A stretch of 64,000 bases of DNA from Chloroflexota bacterium (lineage in GTDB: Bacteria > Chloroflexota > Anaerolineae > Anaerolineales > UBA4823), in the NCBI GenBank assembly GCA_029265355.1, contig JAJUJL010000004.1:186001-250000 (forward strand), given 5' to 3'. This document shows positions 36,585 to 46,628 of this stretch, in pieces. The notes beneath the pieces are model-generated. The model was not told the DNA's origin and did no database searches. It worked only from the letters and a program-made list of their open reading frames with translations. Position 1 is the stretch's first letter, and each line of letters begins with the position of its first letter. The translations under genes and the position numbers were made by a program.

Positions 36585-36614
36585 TGTGGATAACTCCTGA
36601 AAACCTGTGGATTT
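36585..36614. promoter_or_regulatory. Pair of DnaA-box-like direct repeats
   Basis: TGTGGATAA (36585-36593), an exact DnaA-box sequence in reverse, and TGTGGATTT (36606-36614) are direct repeats 21 bases apart, embedded in a longer repeated AACCTGTGGAT. They lie between two leftward genes. Confidence 0.45.
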
Positions 36615-36623
36615 ACCCGGGGA

Positions 36624-37637
36624 TCACCCGGCGCTGCTCACAATCAAGACCACCGCCAGCAGGAAAAATGCGCTGCTCAGCGTGCCCCCGATCCACAGCA
36701 AGTAGGCCAACAACCAGCCAGGGATGGGCAAGGGGCTGAACAATCTCAGCCACCCGGCTGCCGCAGCCGGCAGGCGCTCCGCGAGCGGGACAGCAGCGCT
36801 TGAGTCTGAAGACTCTCCGCTCAACGCCGCATGGCCGCGCCGGAAGAAGTACAATCCGGCAGCAAAATCAAGCACATAAAATAGGCTGCTGATGATGGGA
36901 AGCAACAACAACCTGACAGACGGCGCCGCTTCGCGCCCGGGGGCAAACCCCAAGGCAACCACCGGCATCCCTGGAATTGCCAGGCTCACCCAGGTAAAAG
37001 ATACCAGGTTAAGTATCAACCCCGCCAGCAGCAGGTTGCGCGCCGACCTGGATTGCCAGACACGCAGCAACAAAAAGCCAGGGTAATCCGATCGCCAGGG
37101 CAATGGAGAGAGTGACCCGAGCTCAGCCAGGCGATGAAAAGCCTGCAAGAAGGCAGCCGGGTCTGCGGGAGAAATGAGAAACAGGCGTTCGCCGGCGACG
37201 ATCAAGACCAGGTCACGGTTGCGCGAGGCCAGGTACTCTGCCGTGCGCCCATCTGGTAAGCGGCGAGTGCCCAACACTGCGCCAGGCCAACGCAACCTGG
37301 GCTGCGGCACGGGTTGGGGAAAATCACGCGCTAATCCTACCCACACCACAGCATCGCTGGGGATTTGTTCGCTGCGCAACCCCCAGCGCAGACGCAATCC
37401 ATCGCGCTCGAGTTGGTATGACGCGGCCAATAAAGCATAGCTGCGGTAAGCAAGCAAAAAAATGACCGGCGCCGATATCAGCGCCGGAAGCAAATACACC
37501 AGAAAGGTGGGACCAATCGACGCTTTCGACGCCTGCCACAGCCCCAGGCCGCTGGCAGCCAGGAAGAACAGCAACGCCCCTGCCTGGAAAATCATCCCGT
37601 CCCGCCTGGGCGGGTAGAAAGCGCGCGCAACGTTCAC
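36624..37637 (-). CDS. Membrane protein with bacterial PH-like domain
   Basis: A 337-residue protein. Two helices at about 18-35 and 42-62 are followed by a PH-like beta domain (about 70-172: LERDGLRLRWGLRSEQIPSD, LVLIVAGERLFLISPADPAAF). More membrane helices follow at about 200-225, 240-268 and 308-335. The helix pair plus PH domain resembles bacterial PH-domain membrane proteins of unknown function. It is followed by the DUF92 gene on the same strand. Confidence 0.75.
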   Translation of the reverse strand: MNVARAFYPPRRDGMIFQAGALLFFLAASGLGLWQASKASIGPTFLVYLLPALISAPVIFLLAYRSYALLAASYQLERDGLRLRWGLRSEQIPSDAVVWVGLARDFPQPVPQPRLRWPGAVLGTRRLPDGRTAEYLASRNRDLVLIVAGERLFLISPADPAAFLQAFHRLAELGSLSPLPWRSDYPGFLLLRVWQSRSARNLLLAGLILNLVSFTWVSLAIPGMPVVALGFAPGREAAPSVRLLLLPIISSLFYVLDFAAGLYFFRRGHAALSGESSDSSAAVPLAERLPAAAAGWLRLFSPLPIPGWLLAYLLWIGGTLSSAFFLLAVVLIVSSAG

Positions 37638-37771
37638 AAGCCATATTTATACCATATCCACAGCTCTGGAATTGCCATTGCTATTTTTAGACATATATAA
37701 TAATATTTATAATATTTAGCCCTGGATATCCATCCACATTTGAGTCACACACTCCACTTGGATGGGGAATA

Positions 37772-37802
37772 GTGTTTTGGCAGGCGAAGCCCGCCAAAAC
37801 AC
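37772..37802. repeat. Palindromic hairpin element in an intergenic region
   Basis: GTGTTTTGGC (37772-37781) and GCCAAAACAC (37793-37802) are perfect inverses; inside them GGC (37783-37785) pairs with GCC (37789-37791) around a GAA loop with one mismatch between the stems. There is no T tract, so it is not an obvious terminator. Around it, 37638-37887 holds an AT-rich patch but no gene. Confidence 0.6.
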
Positions 37803-37887
37803 CCCTACAAATTTCCCACCAACTTCGTAAGCCCGGTACTGTTAATCCGCTGTTCGTTGCGGCACATAACCATAAGGAGGCAGGTAC

Positions 37888-40812
37888 ATGAGCTCTGATA
37901 AGCGCACTTTTTGGCTGGTGATATTCGCCATTGCCCTGGCAATGGTGGCTTTTGTGGCTCCTGCGCTGGCAGGTGCATCTGGAGGCTTTAAGCAGGGCCC
38001 GGCAGCCGCGCTCGTTCCCCAACAACCCCAGCAATGCACCTCGATTAAGGGTCCCGATGAAATCCCTGCAGCGGCTTTGATCAATTTCGATGATCTGTCC
38101 AATGCTGCGGTGATCGCCGACCACTACCGCCCCACTTTTGGCGTCAGGTTCGAAAAAAACAGCCTCACCGAGGCCATGATCTATGGCAATGAGCCGGCAG
38201 AAGCCGCTTCGCCCCCCAATGTCGCCATCAACAATGCCATCTTCCCCAACACCAGCGCCAACGTGCCAATGAACATATTTTTCGATGAACCCAAGACGCA
38301 CGTTGGTTTTTACCTGGGCAACGGCGAGACCATCCAACCAGTTGCCTTGCTCACTGCTTATGACGTTGCCGGCGCCGTCTTGTGCCAGGCGCGCCTGGCA
38401 GGCGTACCCGAGCCGCACACGGCCTTCATCGGCCTGTTTGATCCGGATGGGCGTATTGCCTCGGTCAGCCTGACCTATGGAGACACGGCGCTGTCCGAGT
38501 CGATCGACAACCTGTACTTCGCGCCCCGCCGTGGCATCCCTCCGACGCGCACACCCGCGCCAACCTGGACGCCCGTGCCCAGCCCGACCCCCACCCAGGG
38601 TCCCGAGCCAACCGCCACGCCTCTGGTGCCCGCCTATGCGTATTTCCCGGTAAAGCCGGTTGTGCTCCAGCCCCTTTTCACCTATGATCTCTCCATCCAG
38701 GGTATCGAGATCACCCAGGGCATTCAGTGCTTCGACACCAGCAAGGGTCTGGCTACCTGCCCGGACAACTCCATGCCGGTAGCAAACAAGAAAGACACCA
38801 CCGCACGCATTTATATCAAGATCGGCGGCATGCTGACCAGCCTGGCAAATGTACCGGTGCGCCTGCACATCTTTGCTAATGGCGTCGAATACATCGCCAA
38901 TACCTCCGGCAAGGCAGTCACCACCATCAACCAGGCGAACCACGATGCCGCTGAGGTGTATTTCAACGTCAATTTCAGCAATGACATCCCGGTATCCTTT
39001 TACGCCGAAGTGGATCCCAATAACGTTCTCTCGGAAACCAACGAATCCAACAATCGTTACCCGGCAACCGGCACGATCTCCCTGACCTTCCGCAAGCGCG
39101 ATACGCTCAAGATCGTCGGTTATCGCCTGTACTACCATCCCAGCGGCTACAGCGGGTCTCAATACGCCGGCGGTTGGGCAGTCAACGGCGGCGCAGCCGA
39201 TTGGTTCGAGCAATTGCTGCCCATGCAAAACAACGGCGTCAACTACTCGCTGCGCAGCGGCTACCTGAACTGGACCAAAAGCCTGAGCAGTGGAGACAAC
39301 CAGCACGACCTGATCCAGACTCTGAATGGCATATGGCTGCTCGAAAACCTGTTCCCCTGGTTGATCAGCGGGCAATTCACCCACGCCGAGCATGTCTATG
39401 GCTGGGCGCCCAACGATGGCTACACGGGCGGGCATGCCGACATGCCTGTTTACCCGCACGCGGGCGGTTTGGGCGTGGTGGGCATTGGCACCGACCGCCC
39501 AGGCACCAGCACGGATGACCCCGGCGGCGGAGCTCTGATTTTCGGTCACGAGCTGGTGCACGATTACGATGTCTTCCACACCAATACCGTCGACGCCTGC
39601 GGCTCGAATGACAGCAATTCCGATTTTCCCTACAGCTCATCCAACATTCAAGAGTTTGGTTTCAACCCGCTCACCGGCAAGATTTACGATCCATCGCTCA
39701 CCCATGACGTGATGAGCTACTGCCCTGCCGGGGGTTCAAAACTGGGCTGGATTTCTCCCTTCACCTGGAACCGCATGTTCAGCGAGCTGACCCCGGCGCT
39801 GGTGGAAGGAGCTGCTCCCAGCCAACCTGGAGCCATCTACACCACGCAAGCCAGCGAATCGCTGCTCGTCGATGCCACCATTTACAATCCGCTCTACCAG
39901 CCGCCGCAGGCAGGCAAACTGGGCGTGCTGCACAAAGTGGAGAACAGCATCGCCTCTGTCGTGCCAAAGGGCGAGTATGCCATCGAACTGCGCAATATCG
40001 ATGGCGCCGTGCTGTACAGCCAGCCTTTCGCTGTCAACTTCGAAAGCGAATATGACGCCCACAGCGGTGGGGTCGAAGATGCGCCGCCCTTCCCACCCGA
40101 GCCAACCTACCAGACAGATGTTTCTTTTATCATCCCCTGGATCGACGGCGCCACCCAGGTGGTGCTGACCTCCGCACAGGGGATCATCGACCAGCGCACA
40201 TTGAGCGCCAACCCGCCCCAGGTGCTGATCACCGCCCCAACCACTGCCGAGACCTGGCAGGCTGGCAGCACCCATACCCTGACCTGGCAAGGGCTCGACC
40301 TGGATAACGATCCATTGAGCTACACCGTCTTTTACAGCTACGATGGCGGCAGCAATTGGGGTTTGCTGGCTGGCGGCCTGAGCCAGACCTCGCTGGACAT
40401 CCACACCGATGACATGGCTGGCGGCAGCGACGTGCGTTTCCGGGTGATTGCCAGCGACGGCATTCAAACAGGCCTGGATGAAACCGACCAGTCGATCACC
40501 ATACCCAACCATGCCCCATCGGCGATCATCTTGAGCCCGGCAGCAGGCGTATTCGTCGAGCCGGGAGGCCTGGTCGTGCTGCAGGGCGCCGGTTTCGACT
40601 TCGAAGATGGCACCCTGCCAGATGCAAGCCTGGTTTGGTCCAGCGATGTTCAAGGCGGTGTGGGCATCGGCCCATCCGTACCGCTCAACAGCCTGCAACC
40701 AGGCGCTCACACTCTGACGCTGACAGTGACTGACAGCTTTGGGATCAGCGCTGAGAGCAGCGTGGCAATCTTCGTCGGATATCCGCTCTATCTGCCCGCC
40801 ATCAATCGTTGA
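37888..40812 (+). CDS. Large secreted metzincin-like zinc protease
   Basis: A 974-residue exported protein. Signal peptide residues 1-28 (cleavage after ALA). Residues 50-210 form a jelly-roll-like domain ending in SIDNLYFAP; a Pro/Thr linker is at 215-245. A CARDB-like domain (about 265-395) has ETNESNNRYP. The catalytic domain (about 405-630) has HELVHDYDVFH at about 552-562, which fits HExxHxxxxxH with Asp where metzincins usually have Gly, and a Met-turn DVMSYC near 610. Two Ig-like modules follow (about 780-870 and 875-965), and the tail is YPLYLPAINR. Preceded by AAGGAGG. Likely a surface or secreted protease; target unknown. Confidence 0.85.
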   Translation: MSSDKRTFWLVIFAIALAMVAFVAPALAGASGGFKQGPAAALVPQQPQQCTSIKGPDEIPAAALINFDDLSNAAVIADHYRPTFGVRFEKNSLTEAMIYGNEPAEAASPPNVAINNAIFPNTSANVPMNIFFDEPKTHVGFYLGNGETIQPVALLTAYDVAGAVLCQARLAGVPEPHTAFIGLFDPDGRIASVSLTYGDTALSESIDNLYFAPRRGIPPTRTPAPTWTPVPSPTPTQGPEPTATPLVPAYAYFPVKPVVLQPLFTYDLSIQGIEITQGIQCFDTSKGLATCPDNSMPVANKKDTTARIYIKIGGMLTSLANVPVRLHIFANGVEYIANTSGKAVTTINQANHDAAEVYFNVNFSNDIPVSFYAEVDPNNVLSETNESNNRYPATGTISLTFRKRDTLKIVGYRLYYHPSGYSGSQYAGGWAVNGGAADWFEQLLPMQNNGVNYSLRSGYLNWTKSLSSGDNQHDLIQTLNGIWLLENLFPWLISGQFTHAEHVYGWAPNDGYTGGHADMPVYPHAGGLGVVGIGTDRPGTSTDDPGGGALIFGHELVHDYDVFHTNTVDACGSNDSNSDFPYSSSNIQEFGFNPLTGKIYDPSLTHDVMSYCPAGGSKLGWISPFTWNRMFSELTPALVEGAAPSQPGAIYTTQASESLLVDATIYNPLYQPPQAGKLGVLHKVENSIASVVPKGEYAIELRNIDGAVLYSQPFAVNFESEYDAHSGGVEDAPPFPPEPTYQTDVSFIIPWIDGATQVVLTSAQGIIDQRTLSANPPQVLITAPTTAETWQAGSTHTLTWQGLDLDNDPLSYTVFYSYDGGSNWGLLAGGLSQTSLDIHTDDMAGGSDVRFRVIASDGIQTGLDETDQSITIPNHAPSAIILSPAAGVFVEPGGLVVLQGAGFDFEDGTLPDASLVWSSDVQGGVGIGPSVPLNSLQPGAHTLTLTVTDSFGISAESSVAIFVGYPLYLPAINR

Positions 40813-40832
40813 TGGTGAATTCGAGCAAGTAA

Positions 40833-40869
40833 AAAAACAGCCGGGCAGTTGAGCTACCCGGCTGTTTTT
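40833..40869. terminator. Bidirectional intrinsic terminator
   Basis: AAAAACAGCCGGG (40833-40845) pairs with CCCGGCTGTTTTT (40857-40869), giving T tracts on both strands between the convergent protease and SIMPL genes. Confidence 0.9.
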
Positions 40870-40883
40870 GATCTATGCAGGAC

Positions 40884-41645
40884 TTACTCTATGGCATAGA
40901 CGATGCTGACATCCACCTGCACAACGAGCTGCCCGGCGGAAACCGGCGCTGCCGCTGCCTGGTCGGCGAACACGCCGCCGCCGCCCTTGCCTTCATACAT
41001 CGGCACCGGCATCCCGCTGGTGTAAGAGCTCATCGACTGCACCGCGCCCAGGGAAACGTCCACCGCGGTTGCCAGCTCTTCCGCCTGCCGGCGAGCATCG
41101 GCGACTGCCGCCTTGCGAGCCTCGCTCAGCGCTTCTGCTTTATCCTCGACATCAAATTGAATGTTGTTGATGGTATTGGCGCCGGCGGTCACTGCGGCAT
41201 CGATCACCTCGCCGACCTTTTCGATATCGCGCAGGGTAACATACACCGTGTTGTTGACCATGTAGATGACGCCCGTCAGCTTACCATTCTCATCATACTG
41301 CTGCTGGGGGAAGATGCTGAAGTTCGTCGTCTGGATGTCCTTGGCTTCGATCTTGAACGCCTTGATGGCATCCACGACTTTTTGAGCCTTGGTATTGTTT
41401 TCAGCCACGGCTTCAGCTGCATCGGCGTTTTCAGTCTGCACGCCAATGTAAATGTAGGCGATGTCTGGCGTGAGGTAGGCTTTACCGGTGCCATTGACGG
41501 CCAGTGTGCGCACCGGCGGCTGGTCTGTGCCAGTCGCTTGCTGGAGATTGCCAGCCGCCTGGGCTGCAATGGCAGGTCCGCAGCCGCTCAACGCCAAAGC
41601 CATTACTACCAGTATTAGGACGCTAATGATACCCTTGTTACGCAT
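40884..41645 (-). CDS. SIMPL-domain (DUF541) lipoprotein
   Basis: A 253-residue predicted lipoprotein. Signal peptide with lipobox LSGC (Cys near residue 21). The SIMPL/DUF541 domain spans about 45-250: VNGTGKAYLTPDIAYIYIGV at its start, AQKVVDAIKAFKIEAKDIQT, then LSEARKAAVADARRQAEELA. Family members (for example the E. coli homologue YggE) are periplasmic and linked to oxidative stress tolerance, with no defined activity. ATG 41645 follows a GGAGG site; the longer frame to 41738 is rejected. Confidence 0.87.
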   Translation of the reverse strand: MRNKGIISVLILVVMALALSGCGPAIAAQAAGNLQQATGTDQPPVRTLAVNGTGKAYLTPDIAYIYIGVQTENADAAEAVAENNTKAQKVVDAIKAFKIEAKDIQTTNFSIFPQQQYDENGKLTGVIYMVNNTVYVTLRDIEKVGEVIDAAVTAGANTINNIQFDVEDKAEALSEARKAAVADARRQAEELATAVDVSLGAVQSMSSYTSGMPVPMYEGKGGGGVFADQAAAAPVSAGQLVVQVDVSIVYAIE

Positions 41646-41689
41646 TTCAAAACCTCCACATTGATTGTTGATGTTGAATATTTTGCCGT

Positions 41690-41710
41690 CCGGGAACGGA
41701 CAATTCCCGG
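41690..41710. promoter_or_regulatory. Palindrome in the divergent SIMPL/DUF389 promoter region
   Basis: CCGGGAA (41690-41696) pairs with TTCCCGG (41704-41710) with a 7-base spacer. Placed between divergent starts at 41645 and 41783, it could be an operator. Confidence 0.4.
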
Positions 41711-41782
41711 GACCAACACTTTTATGACGGCTGAGCACCCGTTTTAGTTCCCGTCAGGTGAGTATTTGGGTACAATTAGAAC

Positions 41783-43315
41783 ATGAAAACTGCGGATGCC
41801 CCTCCATCCATGCGGGTGCGCCTGCTGTACAGCATCCGCCGTGTATTACCGCGCGTCACCCGCGAGCGGCGCGGCGAAGTACAGGTCTTGCTGCGCGACT
41901 CATCCGATTCGGACTTTAGCTTCTATTTGCTGGTCGTGCTTTCGTGTGTCATCGCCTCACTGGGCTTGCTGACCAACTCAGCCGCAGTGATTATCGGCGC
42001 TATGTTAGTTGCGCCGCTCATGTCGCCAATCATTGGTCTTGGGTTGGCATCGATCACTGGCGACAGCGTATTGCTGCGCAAAGCTGGCAGCTCTCTACTG
42101 CGCGGCGCTTTGTTGGCGATTGTGTTCTCATACATCATCGCCTGGGGTAACTTACACTTGCCCTTCATCTCTCTGCAAATTCAAGATTTACCCGGAGAGC
42201 TGATTGCACGTACCCGCCCCTCGCCTATTGACCTGGGTATCGCTTTGGCGGGAGGATTGGCAGCCGCTTTTGCCCTGGCGATGCCCAATATCTCTGCTGC
42301 CTTGCCGGGAGTAGCCATTGCCACGGCATTGATGCCGCCATTGTGCACCGTAGGCATTTCTTTGGCGCTGGCGCGCTGGAGCGAGGCTGGCGGGGCTTTT
42401 CTGCTGTTCACCACCAACGCAGTCACCATTGCCTTTGCGTCTACTCTTGTATTTTTTGTGCTTGGATTTGCTCCCCGGTTTCAAGGGAACAGCCGCCGCA
42501 TCCCTCAAAGCCTGGTGCTATCTGCCAGCCTGACTATGGCGCTGTTGGTGCCGTTGACTTACCTGAGCGTGGAGTTCGTTCGTCAAGCAGGTGAAGATCG
42601 CGCCATTAGCCAGGTGGTGAACGAGAAAGTCTCCGAGTTAGCTAACACGGAACTGGTGGGATGGGTGCCGCGACGAGAGGGGGAAACGCTCAAACTTGTC
42701 CTGACCGTCCGCACGATCCGCCCGCTGGAGTACCAGGACAGCGTCGATCTGCAGCAGGCGATCGGCCTCGCGCTGCGTGATCTGGGCGTGTTAACCAGCG
42801 AGCAGAGCGTGGAAGTGACCGTCAACCAGGTACTGGCAGCACGCCTGGATCCCCTGGTGCCGCCCACCAGTACTTCCACACCTACTCCCACCCGCACTGC
42901 GACCCCCGGCCCCAGCCCGACGCCCACGCAGACGCCCACATACACGCCAACGCAGTCTGCCACACCAACAGAGACCGCCACACCGACTGAAACCGCAACG
43001 GCATCACCCACCCCCACAAACACTGCTACTCCCTCCAGCGCTCGGGCGATCAATGTCAACCTGCCAGGCCTGGTGCTGCGCCAGTGGCCGAATGGCCCGG
43101 TGATTGGGCCTGTCCTGCGCCCGGGGGCCAGTCTCACAATTTTGTATGGTACTCAAGTGGTCGATGGGCTGGTATGGCTGGAAGTTCAAGATGCAGAGGG
43201 TCGCCTTGGCTGGGTGCCATCGATTTATCTACAGTTGGTCACCCCTACCCCCACCCGCACGCCGCGCATCACCACCAGCCTGGCGCCTGACGCCTCGCCG
43301 ACGCCTGCTCCGTGA
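41783..43315 (+). CDS. DUF389 membrane protein with Thr-Pro linker and SH3-like C-terminal domain
   Basis: A 510-residue protein. The DUF389 (TIGR00341-like) membrane domain occupies about 45-275 with some six helices and the hallmark [19 protein letters not shown] near residues 65-83. Residues 275-355 are a soluble alpha/beta segment. A Thr-Pro linker (about 360-420) leads to a bacterial SH3-like domain (about 423-485: [39 protein letters not shown]). SH3b domains usually bind cell-wall peptides, which would put the C-terminus outside. Function of DUF389 is unknown. Confidence 0.85.
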   Translation: MKTADAPPSMRVRLLYSIRRVLPRVTRERRGEVQVLLRDSSDSDFSFYLLVVLSCVIASLGLLTNSAAVIIGAMLVAPLMSPIIGLGLASITGDSVLLRKAGSSLLRGALLAIVFSYIIAWGNLHLPFISLQIQDLPGELIARTRPSPIDLGIALAGGLAAAFALAMPNISAALPGVAIATALMPPLCTVGISLALARWSEAGGAFLLFTTNAVTIAFASTLVFFVLGFAPRFQGNSRRIPQSLVLSASLTMALLVPLTYLSVEFVRQAGEDRAISQVVNEKVSELANTELVGWVPRREGETLKLVLTVRTIRPLEYQDSVDLQQAIGLALRDLGVLTSEQSVEVTVNQVLAARLDPLVPPTSTSTPTPTRTATPGPSPTPTQTPTYTPTQSATPTETATPTETATASPTPTNTATPSSARAINVNLPGLVLRQWPNGPVIGPVLRPGASLTILYGTQVVDGLVWLEVQDAEGRLGWVPSIYLQLVTPTPTRTPRITTSLAPDASPTPAP

Positions 43316-43451
43316 AAGACTCCTTGGATACTGCGGAGCTCTACGGTGTTTCATATACAACTCTAACACATTGCTGCTCAATACCATATAGCTCAAATGT
43401 TATAATTCTGACACTCGGTAGTGCATTTACCGAAGGAAGGAATAGGACCTC
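43316..43451 (+). promoter_or_regulatory. clpC upstream region
   Basis: TATAAT at 43401-43406 is a likely -10 with no good -35. TCGGTA (43415-43420) and TACCGA (43428-43433) form a small inverted repeat just before the ribosome site. No CIRCE element is seen. Confidence 0.4.
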
Positions 43452-45929
43452 ATGATGCGATTTGATCGTTTTACCGAGCGCGCTCAGGAAGCCGCACAGC
43501 GCGCCGCGGAGATTATCCAGCGCTACGGGCACAACCAGATTGACACGGAGCACATCCTGCTGGCTTTGATCGAGCAGCCCCAGGGTGTCATCCCTCAAAT
43601 CCTGGAAATGTTAAAGGTGGATGCCAGTGCGCTGACCGAGCGGCTGGATTACATCCTGCGCACTAGCCCCAAAGCCAACATCTTTGGCGGCGGCGCGGGG
43701 CAAATATTTATTACTCCCCGCGTGAAGCGCATCATTGACCTGGCGAACGAAGAGGCCAACCGCCTGCGGGATGAGTACATCTCCACCGAACACATCTTCC
43801 TGGCGATCCTCAGTGAGCGCAGCACGCCCGCCGCCCGTTTACTGGAAGGCGCAGGTGTGACGCGTGAGCGGGTGCACGAAGCGGTGCAGCAAATCCGCGG
43901 CGGGCAGCGCGTCACCGACCCGCAGGCTGAAACGCGCTACCGCACGCTGGAGAAGTATTCGCGTGACCTGACCACCGCCGCGCGCGAAGGCAAACTGGAC
44001 CCGGTCATCGGGCGCGATACCGAGATCCTGCGCGTGATCCAGATACTCTCGCGCCGCACCAAGAACAACCCGGTGCTGATCGGCGAGGCGGGCGTGGGCA
44101 AGACCGCCATTGTCGAAGGCCTGGCGCAGAAAATCGCCGCCAAAGACGTACCTGAGATCTTGAACGGCAAACGCGTGGTGGCCCTCGACCTGGGCGCTAT
44201 GATCGCCGGCTCGCGCTTTCGAGGCGAGTTCGAGGAACGCTTGAAAGCCGCCATCGAAGAAGTGCAGCGTTCCGAAGGTGAGGTGATCTTGTTCATCGAC
44301 GAGCTGCACACCGTCGTTGGGGCAGGCGCGGCCCAGGGCGCCATGGACGCCTCGAATATGCTCAAGCCAGCCCTGGCGCGCGGCGAGTTGCAATGCATCG
44401 GCGCCACCACGCTGGATGAATATCACAAGCACATCGAAAAAGACGCCGCCCTGGAGCGCCGCTTCGCCCCAGTCTACGTCGAAGAACCCAGCGTTGAGGA
44501 CACCATCAAGATGCTGCGCGGCCTGCGCGATCGTTACGAGGCGCACCACAAAGTGCATTTCTCCGACGAAGCCCTGGTGGCCGCGGCGCGCCTGTCTTCC
44601 CGCTATGTCACCGACCGTCACCTGCCCGACAAAGCCATCGACCTGATGGATGAAGCTGCAGCCAAGCTGCGCGTAGCGCTCTACTCGCTGCCCGCCGACT
44701 TGAAAGCCATGAAAAGCGAGATCGATCGCCTGGCTGCCGAGGAAGAGCAGGCTGGCCTGGAACGTGATTACGAGCGCGCCGCCCAGAAGAAAGCCGAGCG
44801 CCTGCGCCTGGAGACAGAGTTCAATGAGAAGCGCGATCAATGGGAAGCCGAGCATGAGCTGGATGAAGTGGTGGATGTCAACGACATTGCCGAGGTGGTG
44901 GCGCAATGGACGGGCATTCCCGTCACCCAGATGATGGAAACCGAGGCCGAAAAGCTCCTGCACATGGAGGAGCGCCTGCATGAACGGATCAAGGGCCAGG
45001 ACGAGGCCATCCGCGCCATTTCCGATGCCATTCGCCGAGCACGCTCCGGCCTGAAGGACCCGCGCCGCCCGATTGGCTCGTTCATCTTCATCGGGCCGTC
45101 TGGCGTTGGCAAGACCGAGCTGGCAAAAGCCCTGGCGGAATTCATGTTCGACGATGAAGAAGCCCTGGTGCGCATCGACATGAGCGAGTATCGCGAGCAG
45201 CACACCGTCTCGCGCCTGTTCGGCGCGCCGCCCGGATACGTGGGCTACGAAGAGGGAGGCCAGCTCACCGAAGCCGTTCGCCGCCGACCTTACCGCGTGA
45301 TCCTGTTCGATGAAATCGAAAAAGCCCACCCAGAAGTGTGGAACGCACTGCTGCAAATCCTGGACGATGGCCGCCTGACCGATGGACAAGGCCGGGTGGT
45401 CGACTTCCGCAATACGGTGCTGATCATGACCAGCAACCTGGGCACCGAGTTCGTGCGCAAATCGGGCAGCCTGGGTTTCTTGCAGCGCTCGGACAGCAGC
45501 GAGGAGCGCGCCGAGCATGAGAAAATCGAGAAGGCGCTGAAGAGCACCTTCCGGCCTGAGTTCCTCAACCGCATCGATGAAATCATCACCTTCTCGCCGC
45601 TCAGCCGCGAGCAGATGCGCGAGATTGTGGAGCTGCAGATGCAGGAGGTCCAAGAGCGGTTGAGTGAGCATGGCCTGACGGTGATTCTCACTCCCGCAGC
45701 CCGTGATTGGCTGGCAGACACCGGCTATGATCCCAGCTTTGGCGCTCGCCCGCTGCGCCGCGCCCTGCAGAAATACGTCGAAAGCCCGCTGTCCATCCGC
45801 CTGTTGAGCGGCGAGTTTGGCAGCAACGATATCATCGAGGTGGATGTCAATACCGAGGAGAACACCCTGGTTTTCCGCCCCGCTGGTAACAAGATGGTGG
45901 TTGAAGAGCCCAAAACGGTGGAAGCCTGA
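43452..45929 (+). CDS. clpC: ClpC-type AAA+ chaperone/protease ATPase
   Basis: An 825-residue Hsp100 ATPase that unfolds proteins for the ClpP protease. The N-terminal double Clp repeat domain is at 1-145, AAA-1 has Walker [10 protein letters not shown] at about 213-221, the middle region with a UVR-like segment ([18 protein letters not shown]) is near 435-455, and AAA-2 has GPSGVGKTE at about 548-556. The ClpB-type long coiled-coil propeller is absent, so ClpC fits better. clpP is not in the window. Confidence 0.94.
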   Translation: MMRFDRFTERAQEAAQRAAEIIQRYGHNQIDTEHILLALIEQPQGVIPQILEMLKVDASALTERLDYILRTSPKANIFGGGAGQIFITPRVKRIIDLANEEANRLRDEYISTEHIFLAILSERSTPAARLLEGAGVTRERVHEAVQQIRGGQRVTDPQAETRYRTLEKYSRDLTTAAREGKLDPVIGRDTEILRVIQILSRRTKNNPVLIGEAGVGKTAIVEGLAQKIAAKDVPEILNGKRVVALDLGAMIAGSRFRGEFEERLKAAIEEVQRSEGEVILFIDELHTVVGAGAAQGAMDASNMLKPALARGELQCIGATTLDEYHKHIEKDAALERRFAPVYVEEPSVEDTIKMLRGLRDRYEAHHKVHFSDEALVAAARLSSRYVTDRHLPDKAIDLMDEAAAKLRVALYSLPADLKAMKSEIDRLAAEEEQAGLERDYERAAQKKAERLRLETEFNEKRDQWEAEHELDEVVDVNDIAEVVAQWTGIPVTQMMETEAEKLLHMEERLHERIKGQDEAIRAISDAIRRARSGLKDPRRPIGSFIFIGPSGVGKTELAKALAEFMFDDEEALVRIDMSEYREQHTVSRLFGAPPGYVGYEEGGQLTEAVRRRPYRVILFDEIEKAHPEVWNALLQILDDGRLTDGQGRVVDFRNTVLIMTSNLGTEFVRKSGSLGFLQRSDSSEERAEHEKIEKALKSTFRPEFLNRIDEIITFSPLSREQMREIVELQMQEVQERLSEHGLTVILTPAARDWLADTGYDPSFGARPLRRALQKYVESPLSIRLLSGEFGSNDIIEVDVNTEENTLVFRPAGNKMVVEEPKTVEA

Positions 45930-45949
45930 CCTTCACCGCTTCCCAGGAA

Positions 45950-46001
45950 AGGCGGGGTTGGTGTTTGCGGCAGAGATGCGCTGAAAGCACCAACCCCGCC
46001 T
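45950..46001 (+). terminator. Long-loop hairpin terminator after clpC
   Basis: A perfect 14-base stem, AGGCGGGGTTGGTG (45950-45963) with CACCAACCCCGCCT (45988-46001), over a 24-base loop, followed by GCATTTTGCC. It lies 20 bases after the clpC stop. Confidence 0.75.
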
Positions 46002-46138
46002 GCATTTTGCCATGCGCGGGGGTTATTTTTGTCACCCGATTCACCGTCGAGAGTGTGATTTTTATCAGCGCATTGAGGATATTTGCCACTACAAAATAAT
46101 CTCCGGAATGGGTAAAGTGTGCACAAGGAAAATGCTGT

Positions 46139-46621
46139 ATGTCAGGCGATCCATTTATCCATCTTCCGGTCTTCGAGGGCTTCAACGAGCAGCAGCTAGC
46201 GCTGCTGCGTCCTTTATTCTCGCCCATTGACGCCTATGCCGGCGATGAGCTCTTCGAGCAAGGCGAGACGGCCCGCTATCTCTACCTGGTGGTCAGCGGC
46301 GAGGTGACCATCCGCTACAAACCAGAGGACGGGCCAGCGCTGACGGTAACGCGTGTTCGTCCGGGCGGCGTGGTGGGCTGGTCGGCAGCCCTGGGTAGTC
46401 GCAGCTATACCTCTGGAGCCATGTGTGAGGTATACTCACAGTTGCTGCGCATCAGCGGCCCGGACCTGCGCAACCTGTGCACCGAACACCCCGAAACGGG
46501 AATGCTTCTTTTGGAACGCCTGGCCTCGATCATCGCTGCCCGTTTGCGTCACACGCACGAGCAGGTGATGGCGCTGCTGAAACAAGGCCTGCGCAGCAAT
46601 TTTGCCAGTATCGAGGAGTAA
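46139..46621 (+). CDS. Cyclic-nucleotide-binding-domain protein without HTH
   Basis: A 160-residue protein consisting of one cNMP-binding beta-barrel (about 10-125: PVFEGFNEQQLALLRPLF, DELFEQGETARYLYLVVSGEV, then VRPGGVVGWSAAL) and a C-terminal helix. The usual DNA-binding domain of CRP/FNR regulators is missing, so it may act by protein contact. The phosphate-binding cassette is degenerate: GGVVGWSAALGSRSY replaces the usual GE...RxA pattern. It precedes the NifU-like gene by 7 bases. Confidence 0.82.
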   Translation: MSGDPFIHLPVFEGFNEQQLALLRPLFSPIDAYAGDELFEQGETARYLYLVVSGEVTIRYKPEDGPALTVTRVRPGGVVGWSAALGSRSYTSGAMCEVYSQLLRISGPDLRNLCTEHPETGMLLLERLASIIAARLRHTHEQVMALLKQGLRSNFASIEE

Positions 46622-46628
46622 AGTAACA

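Noticed and set aside
36585-36614. Chromosome replication origin
   Set aside because: Only two or three DnaA-like boxes and no dnaA, dnaN, gyrB or AT-rich unwinding cluster beside them.
37687-39579. A 630-codon open frame on the minus strand
   Set aside because: It is antisense to the secreted protease gene, which has a signal peptide, ribosome site and recognisable domains; the minus frame has no recognisable motif.
39736-40710. A 324-codon open frame on the minus strand
   Set aside because: Shadow of the protease gene with no ribosome site or family features.
43839-45671. A 610-codon open frame on the minus strand
   Set aside because: It is the reverse shadow of clpC in GC-rich coding sequence.
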